Below, piece after piece: positions 48,848 through 55,839 of a stretch of DNA of 60,984 nt. This stretch comes from Bacillota bacterium (GTDB lineage Bacteria > Bacillota > Bacilli > Alicyclobacillales > SLC66). The notes under the pieces were generated by a model that had not been told where the DNA came from, did not search any database, and saw only the letters and a list, made by a program, of their open reading frames with translations. The position numbers and the translations under genes were made by a program. Location: contig JAJYTO010000003.1 of the NCBI GenBank assembly GCA_021793015.1, positions 1 through 60,984 of the forward strand. Reading direction: 5' to 3'. The number at the start of each line of letters is the position of its first letter. The first letter of the stretch is position 1.

Positions 48848-49813
48848 GTGGGTACGGCCCGGTCGATGGACGATGTGAGAAAAGCGGCTATGCGTGAACT
48901 GCCGGAGCGGGCAGTGAACGGATCCGAGCCGTCTGCGACAGGCGGAACGGGCGAAGAAGCGAGTGTGTCGGACAGGTCGGCTGTGTTAGGTGCGCCGGGT
49001 GAGCCAATTGCTGCGGGTGAGTCTCTGGCGCAGATTGGCAGTGTGCTGTTTAACCGGCAGGTAAGTGCGCGGTATTGGCATCTGGCAGTGTCTGCGTCCA
49101 CGGCTGCGGTCGCGTGCACGCCTGGTCAGTTCTTCTATCTGCGTTGCGGCGACGACGGGGAACCGCTGTTGCGGCGGCCGATGAGTGTCTATCAGATACA
49201 CGGAGAGCGTGGGGAGCTGCACTTCCTGTATGCCGCCAAAGGGGCGGGAACAACGCGTCTGGCCCAGTTGCTGACGGGAGACAGTCTCGATATGGTGGGC
49301 CCGCTCGGCCATGGCTTCACGCTCGATCCAGTCTGGCGCGGTGTGCTGCTGGTGGCGCGCGGTGTCGGTCTCGCGACTCTCGGTCCCGTTGCGGCCGCCG
49401 CAAACCGTATGGGCATCCGTGTGACCGCAGTGCTCAGTGCGCAGACGGAGCGCGATGTGCTGTCTGAGTCTTATATGCGCTCCTGTGGCGCCCGCACCCT
49501 GGTCGTGACAGATGACGCCGGAACGAGCGGCGTGCCGGCCATGCGTGAACTCGTGGCCGGCATTTTGGCCAGTGAACCGATCGATGCCCTGTTTACATGC
49601 GGATCGCAGCGACTGACTGCATTGTTGCAGGAGATGGCGGCCGAACGGGGATTGCCGGGGCAAGCGGCGCTGGAGGAACCGATGGGGTGCGGTCTCGGCG
49701 TCTGTTACTGCTGCGTGCGCCCCATTGCGCGCAAGGAAGGAATCGAACAGTTGCGCGTCTGTCGAGACGGCCCGGTATTTCCGCTCGCCGAGGTGATCAC
49801 GCGGCGAAGTTGA
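48848..49813 (+). CDS. PyrK-like electron transfer subunit, second copy
   Basis: This ~321-residue FNR-type protein has an N-terminal unconserved stretch of about 60 residues, then an FAD beta-barrel (LLRRPMSVYQ) and a nucleotide-binding domain with VARGVGLATLGPVA in place of the GGGVGVPPL seen in the operon copy. The C-terminal [2Fe-2S] site is GCGLGVCYCCVRP with a later CRDGPVF. It should pass electrons between NAD(H) and the PyrD next door. Start codon is uncertain: GTG 48848 lies 10 bp after GGAGG, but the N-terminus could begin later. The altered NAD motif may mean a different partner. Confidence 0.82.
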   Translation: MGTARSMDDVRKAAMRELPERAVNGSEPSATGGTGEEASVSDRSAVLGAPGEPIAAGESLAQIGSVLFNRQVSARYWHLAVSASTAAVACTPGQFFYLRCGDDGEPLLRRPMSVYQIHGERGELHFLYAAKGAGTTRLAQLLTGDSLDMVGPLGHGFTLDPVWRGVLLVARGVGLATLGPVAAAANRMGIRVTAVLSAQTERDVLSESYMRSCGARTLVVTDDAGTSGVPAMRELVAGILASEPIDALFTCGSQRLTALLQEMAAERGLPGQAALEEPMGCGLGVCYCCVRPIARKEGIEQLRVCRDGPVFPLAEVITRRS

Positions 49814-49871
49814 GTGCATCGCCGAGTCAAAGCGATCACACGGCGAAGTGAAGATTGGTGGTGGAAAGAAT

Positions 49872-50777
49872 TTGGTGGATATGCGAGTGGCCGTAGGGGG
49901 TCTCATGCTGCAAAATCCCGTGATGCCTGCGTCGGGAACGTTTGGTGAAGAGATGGCGCAGGTGATCGACTTGAATGCACTGGGCGCGCTCGTGACCAAG
50001 AGCGTGACACCGCTTCCACGTACGGGCAACCGTTCGCCGCGGGTGGCGGAGACGATGGCGGGCATGCTCAATTCCGTCGGAATTCAAGGCAAAGGCATCA
50101 CCGCATTTGTGCGCGATACGGTTCCATTTTACCGCGAATTTCAAAGTCCGCTCGTTGTGAGCGTTTCGGCGGACACGGCGGATGAATTTGCGGACCTGGC
50201 CTCCAGCGCGACAGTGCCTGGGGTTGCGGCGCTCGAAGTGAACATCTCCTGTCCAAATCTGGAGGATGACGGCCGTTCGTACGCGATGGATCCGGTGCAG
50301 ACGAGACGCGTTATGGAAAAGGTGCGGGCAGCGACGCGCTTGCCCCTTTGGGCCAAGCTCACGCCAAACACGGGCGCGCTGGCAGAGGTGGCCCAGGCGG
50401 CGGAAGCGGCGGGTGCGGATGCGCTGGTCGTGGCCAACACCATTCTTGCGATGGCGATCGATGTGGAAACAAAAAAGCCAAAGATCGGGAATGTGATGGG
50501 CGGATTGTCCGGTCCGGCGATCAAGCCGATCATTGTGCGCATGGTCTACCAGACGGCGCGCGCGGTGCGTATCCCGATCATCGGGTGTGGAGGCGTTGCC
50601 AGCGGGAATGACGCCCTGGAATACCTGCTCGCCGGGGCGTCGGCCGTGCAAGTAGGCACGTACAATTTTGTGCAGCCAACCGCGATGCCGACCATCATCG
50701 CCGAGATCGAGGAGTACGCAGAACGCCATGGCGTCAGACGTATCGCGGATTTGATCGGCGCGGCGCAGCAGAGGTAG
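49872..50777 (+). CDS. Dihydroorotate dehydrogenase class 1B-like, second copy
   Basis: This ~301-residue FMN TIM-barrel enzyme has the class 1B landmarks [32 protein letters not shown], the catalytic cysteine in VNISCPNLEDDG and GCGGVASGNDALEYLLAGASAVQVGT. It pairs with the preceding PyrK-like gene. With NAD the complex can run either way: making orotate, or reducing orotate as in anaerobic catabolism. It is clearly diverged from the pyr-operon PyrD (59798-60742). Start is uncertain: TTG 49872 after GGTGGTGGAAAG, or ATG 49881 at the first conserved residues. Confidence 0.88.
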   Translation: MVDMRVAVGGLMLQNPVMPASGTFGEEMAQVIDLNALGALVTKSVTPLPRTGNRSPRVAETMAGMLNSVGIQGKGITAFVRDTVPFYREFQSPLVVSVSADTADEFADLASSATVPGVAALEVNISCPNLEDDGRSYAMDPVQTRRVMEKVRAATRLPLWAKLTPNTGALAEVAQAAEAAGADALVVANTILAMAIDVETKKPKIGNVMGGLSGPAIKPIIVRMVYQTARAVRIPIIGCGGVASGNDALEYLLAGASAVQVGTYNFVQPTAMPTIIAEIEEYAERHGVRRIADLIGAAQQR

Positions 50778-50803
50778 CGCTAGCGCTGTGTCGGTTGAAA
50801 AGA

Positions 50804-51736
50804 TCAGCGGCAGCGCGCGGGTTGAAAGAAGTCCGGGAACTCTGCGGCGAGCTTGAAAGGATCTTCAGTGATGAAGGCGCATGCGCGTTTGCGCTTCAAA
50901 TCGTCGAGCGCTGCAAAGTGGCGGAGTATGATTGCGCCGCTCTCTCGCAGGAGTTGTCGTGTCCACTGCTCCGGGGAGTCAAAATAAAGTGCAATCTCGT
51001 CGCGCGTGAATTCTGTGATGAGTCCCAATTGGGCCGCCTCTCGCACCACTGTCGCGTCAAATTGAATCGGCGTCAGGATGCGCACACCTGCATCCTCAAG
51101 CTTGTTTGCCCCTTCAGTCGCGCGCACCGCGACCGTGAGCGTTTCGTCGCACACCGCTTCCAGACGGCGAAGCGTCGGCAGCCAGCAGCGAAAGTAGCTG
51201 GCCGCTGTGTTGACGATGTCCGACACATGCAACACACGCGTCCCTGTGGGCATATCCTCCAACGGGCGTCCTTTTTCGTCAACGAGTTGCTGACCGCCGT
51301 CCTTGAACAGGAACAGGTGGGGTAACTTGAGCGCGCGGGCCAGTGGAATGGAGAAGAACCAGTCGCGGCGTTCACCCCCGGAGACCACCGCGGGGCTGCT
51401 CGCTTCAAGGGCGCCGTAAAAGTCGGTGAGCAACGCCATGGCTTCCTGGTAGCGGGTGTCGCGTTCGAGTTCGCCGTCGATGATTGACCAGATGGCGGTC
51501 GCCTTGGCCGCGCGATCGACATCGGTCGCAAGCAGTGCGGTGATGCGAGTCAGCAGATCGCCGACGGAAGGTCCGACTAGATTCTCGACATTGATGTAAA
51601 ATGGTCCGGGGCGGCCAGATGTATACCAGAAAGGAAGGTCAAGCGAATCCTTCCGCACGCGGATGGCTTCGGACTCAATAAGTCGCTGAAGCAAACGGTT
51701 GCGGACGTCGTTCGGGGTAACGCGAGCGGTGTTCAT
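50804..51736 (-). CDS. Orotate phosphoribosyltransferase-like protein with altered PRPP loop
   Basis: This 310-residue protein shows the PRTase type I layout: an OPRT-like FWYTSGRPGPFYINVENLVG near residues 36-55, a middle VVSGGERRDWFFSIPLARAL, and VLHVSDIVNTAASYF where OPRTs have the PRPP loop (VVDDVxTTGxS). The usual DD and TTG are replaced by SD and NTA, so catalysis is doubtful. It is longer than PyrE (about 210). It is convergent with pyrD2 and divergent from pyrB with its own promoter. It may be a diverged OPRT or a regulator that senses orotate or PRPP; the function is unproven. Confidence 0.6.
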   Translation of the reverse strand: MNTARVTPNDVRNRLLQRLIESEAIRVRKDSLDLPFWYTSGRPGPFYINVENLVGPSVGDLLTRITALLATDVDRAAKATAIWSIIDGELERDTRYQEAMALLTDFYGALEASSPAVVSGGERRDWFFSIPLARALKLPHLFLFKDGGQQLVDEKGRPLEDMPTGTRVLHVSDIVNTAASYFRCWLPTLRRLEAVCDETLTVAVRATEGANKLEDAGVRILTPIQFDATVVREAAQLGLITEFTRDEIALYFDSPEQWTRQLLRESGAIILRHFAALDDLKRKRACAFITEDPFKLAAEFPDFFQPARCR

Positions 51737-51784
51737 CTAGGAAATAACCCCTGTCAAGTCGCATGGTTTTTGATTGCCTTCTAT

Positions 51785-51813
51785 TGTATAGCAGAGCATG
51801 CGTCACTTTGCAA
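51785..51813 (-). promoter_or_regulatory. Sigma-A promoter for the phosphoribosyltransferase-like gene
   Basis: On the minus strand TTGCAA (51813-51808) and TATACA (51790-51785) are 17 bp apart, followed by AT-rich sequence. The start would be near 51778, about 40 bp before the ATG. It is divergent from the pyr promoter, whose -10 is 160 bp away. Confidence 0.6.
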
Positions 51814-51951
51814 GGCATGTCTTGGCTAATCTGGGATTGCGGCGCATTGATGGCTGTCTGGGAACTCAATCGTATGTTCGGTGAGAACTTGCGGCGTTTG
51901 TATCCCGAAAAATGCAGTTTCGACTCCGCATACAGCTCTTGCGCTGTTGTA

Positions 51952-51960
51952 TGCTATAAT
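51952..51960 (+). promoter_or_regulatory. Extended -10 promoter of the pyr operon
   Basis: TGCTATAAT is a perfect extended -10 element. No good -35 lies at the normal distance, as is usual for this class. Transcription would start near 51967, leaving a ~200-nt leader before the upstream reading frame at 52169. The leader shows neither a PyrR-binding loop nor a T-run terminator. Confidence 0.65.
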
Positions 51961-52035
51961 GCGATGGATCGTGGTACACTTCGCTCCGAGCTGATGTCAG
52001 CCGGGGCTGTCGGTGTGCGGCTGATGCCGAAACCT

Positions 52036-52118
52036 TCCGGAAAATAAGACGGTCGCTGCCGGTCGGAGTCATAGATTGCGCCCCTGCGGAATCCAGCGCT
52101 TCGCAAAACTCAGGCATG
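52036..52118 (-). repeat. Family C partial copy C4 in the pyr leader
   Basis: GCCGGTCGGAGTCATAGATTGCGCCCCTG and the edge GCTTCGCAAAACTCAGGCATG match family C in reverse orientation, but the second palindrome arm is missing. It lies between the pyr promoter and the leader reading frame, so any pyr transcript includes it. Confidence 0.7.
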
Positions 52119-52168
52119 GCAGTCTATCTCAGTCTGCGCTGTCGACGTCGGACAAGGAGGGAACGGTC

Positions 52169-52243
52169 ATGACGACAACCGACAAAACAGCGGGCGGGCG
52201 CTGTCCGGCGCAGCAAACATGTACAGGAGGGTTGCCAGCGTGA
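52169..52243 (+). CDS. 24-codon leader peptide reading frame upstream of pyrB
   Basis: An ATG at 52169 lies 8 bp after a perfect AAGGAGG (52154-52160). The predicted 24-residue product begins MTTTDKTAGG and contains Cys12 and Cys18. Its TGA (52241-52243) overlaps the pyrB GTG (52240-52242) by two bases, and the pyrB ribosome site AGGAGGG lies inside its codons. Translation of pyrB is therefore probably coupled to that of this peptide. Such a leader is reminiscent in position, not sequence, of the enterobacterial pyrBI leader. It has no homologue that I recognise. Confidence 0.6.
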   Translation: MTTTDKTAGGRCPAQQTCTGGLPA

Positions 52244-53178
52244 AGCATGTGATCAGCGCCAGGCATTTTACTGATAAAGACATACTCGGCTTGATTGAGA
52301 CGGCGATCCAGATGGAACAGATAAAGAAGCGGCGCAACGGCCGCGATTTGACCGGCCGCATCATGGGAGCGCTCTTTTTTGAACCGTCCACAAGAACAAG
52401 GCTGTCCTTTGAAAGCGCGATGCTGAGACTCGGCGGGCAGGTCATCAGCACTGAGAATGCGCGGGAGTTTTCATCGGCCGTCAAAGGCGAGACATTGGAA
52501 GACACCATTCGCGTCGTCGAGGGGTACGTGGATGTGATCGTCCTGCGCCACCACGAAATTGGCGCCGCCGCGAGAGCCGCGCGCGTCAGCGCCGTTCCGG
52601 TCATTTCCGCAGGGGACGGCGCGGGAGAACATCCTACACAGGCCCTGCTCGATATGTTCACCATCGCGCGCGAGCTGTCGCGCCTGGATGGCTTGACAAT
52701 CGCGCTGGTGGGAGATCTGATGTACGGCCGGACGGTGCATTCACTCGTCTACATGCTCAGTCAGTTTCCCGGCATGCATTTCCTGTGCGTGTCGCCTTCG
52801 ACAACCCCGTTGCCTCGCGACGTGGCTGATTTTGCAGCGGCGCGCGGAGCGTCCGTGCAGATAGAGAACGACCTCGGCCGGGCGGCAGAGGCTGCCGATG
52901 TGATCTATCAAACACGGGTGCAAAAAGAGCGATTTCATTCTATGGAAGACTATGAGGCCGTCAAGGGCCAATATATCATCGACGAACATATTTTGTCTCG
53001 CATGAATGAGAAAGCGATCATCATGCATCCGCTGCCGCGCGCGGGAGAAATCGCGCCGATTGTTGACGCAGATCCCAGGGCCGCCTATTTCCGGCAGTCT
53101 CATTACGGCGTGCCCGTGCGCATGGCTTTGCTCGCCCGCTGCCTGGAAAACGACGCACAGTCTGCCGGATCAAAGTAG
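52240..53178 (+). CDS. pyrB: Aspartate carbamoyltransferase catalytic chain
   Basis: This ~312-residue enzyme condenses carbamoyl phosphate and aspartate to N-carbamoyl-L-aspartate, the first committed step of UMP synthesis. The carbamoyl-phosphate loop FFEPSTRTRLSFE is near residues 47-58, HPTQALLD near 125, and the aspartate loop MHPLPR near 255. GTG 52240 is preferred (AGGAGGG 9 bp upstream, conserved MKHVIS start); ATG 52219 would add seven residues. No regulatory chain pyrI is present. The start overlaps the leader frame stop. Confidence 0.95.
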   Translation: MKHVISARHFTDKDILGLIETAIQMEQIKKRRNGRDLTGRIMGALFFEPSTRTRLSFESAMLRLGGQVISTENAREFSSAVKGETLEDTIRVVEGYVDVIVLRHHEIGAAARAARVSAVPVISAGDGAGEHPTQALLDMFTIARELSRLDGLTIALVGDLMYGRTVHSLVYMLSQFPGMHFLCVSPSTTPLPRDVADFAAARGASVQIENDLGRAAEAADVIYQTRVQKERFHSMEDYEAVKGQYIIDEHILSRMNEKAIIMHPLPRAGEIAPIVDADPRAAYFRQSHYGVPVRMALLARCLENDAQSAGSK

Positions 53179-53188
53179 ACTCCCGCGC

Positions 53189-53385
53189 CTGAGTTTTGCG
53201 AAGCAAGCTCTCACTGCTGCGCGGCACCACTGAAGGAGCAAGCACCTGCGTCGTTCTTCAGGGTTGCAGAGCCCGCTTGGGTCGGAATCATATACCGTGC
53301 CCGTCGCGAGTTTGGCGCAGACATGTTCGAGCAGGGGCACAGTATATGATTCCGACCGGCAGGGACGATCCATTTTCGGGACAGC
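53189..53385 (+). repeat. Family C palindromic repeat, full copy C5, inside the pyr operon
   Basis: The arms TCGGAATCATATACCGTGCCC (53282-53302) and GGGCACAGTATATGATTCCGA (53335-53355) pair with one G-T. Relative to C2 several stem pairs differ on both arms. The left edge is CTGAGTTTTGCGAAGC and the tail is CCGGCAGGGACGATCCATTTTCGGG. It fills the gap between pyrB and pyrC, where it would form a strong RNA hairpin in the operon mRNA. Confidence 0.87.
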
Positions 53386-53445
53386 GTCCTTCTCTAATGA
53401 TAGAGCGTAGGATGACAAAGACAAAGGTGAAACGGAGGGTGAATC

Positions 53446-54720
53446 ATGGGTCGATTATTGAAGGGCGGCCAGGTGGTGGATCCGGTCGCAGGTTCTATCG
53501 CAAGCCTGGATGTCTTGCTGGAAGGGAACATGGTGGCCGCCATGGGCGCTGATCTGGCGCACACGGATCATGAAGTGGTCGAGGTGGCCGGACTGTATGT
53601 GCTGCCGGGGTTGATCGACCCGCATGTGCATCTGCGCGAGCCCGGCCAAACGCACAAAGAGACGATCGCCACCGGCGCGATGGCCGCGGCTGCGGGCGGA
53701 TTCACGCAGATCTGCTGCATGCCCAACACCACTCCCGTCGCGGACGAGGAACAGACGGTGCGCTTCATCCGCGAGGAGGCGCAGCGCTGCGGGTATGCCG
53801 CGGTTCACCCGATAGCCGCCGTCACCAAAGGACTGCGCGGCAATGAACTCACCGATTTCAGCGCCTTGCGGCGCGCTGGCGCTGTCGGATTTTCTGACGA
53901 TGGCAAGGGTGTGCAATCGGCGGCGATGATGCGCCGGGCGCTGCTGGCCGCCAAGGCGCTGTCCATGCCGATCGCGGTGCATGCGGAAGATGAGACGCTC
54001 TCGGCGGGAGGCCACGTGCACGCCGGCGAGGCGGCAGAGCGGCTGGGACTGCGCGGCATACCCAGCAGCGCAGAGACAGTCATGATCGCGCGCGATATCA
54101 TCCTGGCTGAAGAGACCGGCGCGCACGTGCACATGTGCCACGTCAGTCCCGAGGAGGCGGTGGCGGCGATCCGTGCGGGGCAGCGGCGCGGCGTGCGCGT
54201 CACGGCCGAAGTCACGCCGCACCATCTGCTGCTGACAGACGCGGAACTGGAAACCTGGGGCGCGCTTGCCAAAGTGAATCCGCCGTTGCGCGCAGAGCGC
54301 GATCGCCAGGCGTGCATACGGGGCCTGCTGGACGGTACTCTGACCATGATCGCCACCGATCACGCTCCCCACACGGAGCAGGAAAAGGCGCGCGCGATCG
54401 CCGACGCGCCGTTTGGCTTTGTGGGACTGGAAACCAGTTTTGCGCTCCTCTTCACAGCGTTTGTCGCAAGCGGCGTCATGCCGCTGCCGGAACTCGTCAG
54501 GCTGATGTCCACCGCACCGGCCAGGGCGTTCGGGTTGCGCGGGGGACAGATCAGGGTCGGGGAACCGGCCGACATCACGGTGATCGATCCGCGGCAGACA
54601 AGGGTGGTCAACCCTGCGGAATTTCGGTCCAAAGGCCGCAATACGCCGTTTGCGGGGAGGGTGCTTGCGGGATGGCCCATACTCACCATTCATGCGGGCC
54701 GCACTGTGTTTGCAAGCTGA
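53446..54720 (+). CDS. pyrC: Dihydroorotase PyrC (class I)
   Basis: This 424-residue zinc amidohydrolase closes N-carbamoyl-aspartate to dihydroorotate. Metal ligands H60 and H62 are in LIDPHVHLREPGQ, followed by CMPNTTPVAD, GFSDDGKGVQ, AVHAEDE, HVHMCHVS and IATDHAPHTEQEK. A GGAGGGTGA site precedes the ATG. It lies 267 bp after pyrB because of repeat C5. It could also supply the ring-opening step if orotate is degraded. Confidence 0.95.
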   Translation: MGRLLKGGQVVDPVAGSIASLDVLLEGNMVAAMGADLAHTDHEVVEVAGLYVLPGLIDPHVHLREPGQTHKETIATGAMAAAAGGFTQICCMPNTTPVADEEQTVRFIREEAQRCGYAAVHPIAAVTKGLRGNELTDFSALRRAGAVGFSDDGKGVQSAAMMRRALLAAKALSMPIAVHAEDETLSAGGHVHAGEAAERLGLRGIPSSAETVMIARDIILAEETGAHVHMCHVSPEEAVAAIRAGQRRGVRVTAEVTPHHLLLTDAELETWGALAKVNPPLRAERDRQACIRGLLDGTLTMIATDHAPHTEQEKARAIADAPFGFVGLETSFALLFTAFVASGVMPLPELVRLMSTAPARAFGLRGGQIRVGEPADITVIDPRQTRVVNPAEFRSKGRNTPFAGRVLAGWPILTIHAGRTVFAS

Positions 54721-54738
54721 CCGGAAAGGGTGAACTGG

Positions 54739-55839
54739 ATGAAGGCCAAGCTGATTCTCGAAGACGGCACAGTGTTTGTCGGTGAGCATTTTGGGGCGAG
54801 CGGTGAAGCGCTGGGCGAAGTTGTGTTTAACACGGGAATGACCGGCTATCAGGAAATCCTGACCGACCCGTCGTATTATGGACAAATTGTGACGCTGACA
54901 TATCCGCTGGTCGGCAATTACGGCTGTACAGTCGATGACATCGAGTCGACCAAGCCGCATGTTCGCGGTTTCGTCGTCCGGGAATATGCGCAGTTTCCAA
55001 GCCATTACCGCAGTCAGTTCTCACTCCACGACTATCTGCTGCGCGAGCGGATCGTGGCCATCGCGGGCGTCGACACCCGCAAACTGACTAGAATTCTGCG
55101 GGTGCACGGCACGATGAGCGGCATGATCACAACATTTGATACGGGGGAAAGCGAACTGCTTGACCGCGTGCGCGCCTATGAACGCGCGCGCGACCAGGTG
55201 AAGCAGGTGACCACTCGACAGGCGTATCGCATGCCGGGCGAGGGATTGCGCGTGGTGTTGCTCGATTTTGGAACGAAGATGGGCATCCTGCGCTCACTGC
55301 GCGCGCGCGGTTGCGATGTGGTTGTCCTTCCTGCCCACGCCTCCCGTGAGGAGATCCTGTCCTGGCGGCCGCTGGGAATCATGATGTCGAATGGTCCGGG
55401 GGATCCCGCCGATCTGATGGACATCGTCGATACAGTGCGGTCGTTGATCGGCCAGGTGCCGATCTTCGGAGTCTGCATGGGTCACCAGGTGCTGTCTCTG
55501 GCTTGCGGCGCACAGACCGAGAAACTGTGCTTTGGCCATCGGGGAGCGAATCATCCCGTGAAGGATTTGCGCACCGGGCGCGTCTGCATGACCTCGCAAA
55601 ATCATGGCTACGTGGTCAGGGAAGGCTCACTGTCCGGCACCGAACTGGAACTGACGCACATCAACCAAAATGACGGAACTGTCGAAGGCGTGAGGCATCG
55701 CCGTGAACTCGCCTATTCCGTGCAGTATCATCCCGAAGCCCATCCGGGTCCCGATGACAGCGATTATTTGTTTGACGAGTTTATCACGGATATCAAGCGG
55801 TTTTGGAAAGGGGACGGCGCACATGCCCAAGCGCACTGA
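54739..55839 (+). CDS. carA: Carbamoyl-phosphate synthase small (glutaminase) subunit
   Basis: This 366-residue subunit frees ammonia from glutamine and channels it to CarB. The N-terminal domain has [31 protein letters not shown] and SYAGQ-type contacts. The class I amidotransferase domain carries the catalytic cysteine in [13 protein letters not shown] near 246, with HPEAHPGP completing the triad. ATG 54739 follows GAAAGGGTGA; a GTG at 54730 adds three residues. It overlaps carB by 17 bp. Confidence 0.95.
   Translation: MKAKLILEDGTVFVGEHFGASGEALGEVVFNTGMTGYQEILTDPSYYGQIVTLTYPLVGNYGCTVDDIESTKPHVRGFVVREYAQFPSHYRSQFSLHDYLLRERIVAIAGVDTRKLTRILRVHGTMSGMITTFDTGESELLDRVRAYERARDQVKQVTTRQAYRMPGEGLRVVLLDFGTKMGILRSLRARGCDVVVLPAHASREEILSWRPLGIMMSNGPGDPADLMDIVDTVRSLIGQVPIFGVCMGHQVLSLACGAQTEKLCFGHRGANHPVKDLRTGRVCMTSQNHGYVVREGSLSGTELELTHINQNDGTVEGVRHRRELAYSVQYHPEAHPGPDDSDYLFDEFITDIKRFWKGDGAHAQAH

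Noticed and set aside
51961-52239. PyrR-type attenuator in the pyr leader
   Set aside because: I searched for the PyrR-binding loop, an antiterminator and a GC hairpin with a T-run and found none; pyrR itself is not in the window.
53455-55005. 516-codon minus-strand frame opposite pyrC and carA
   Set aside because: It crosses two convincing plus-strand genes and shows no motif; it is typical of high-GC antisense openness.
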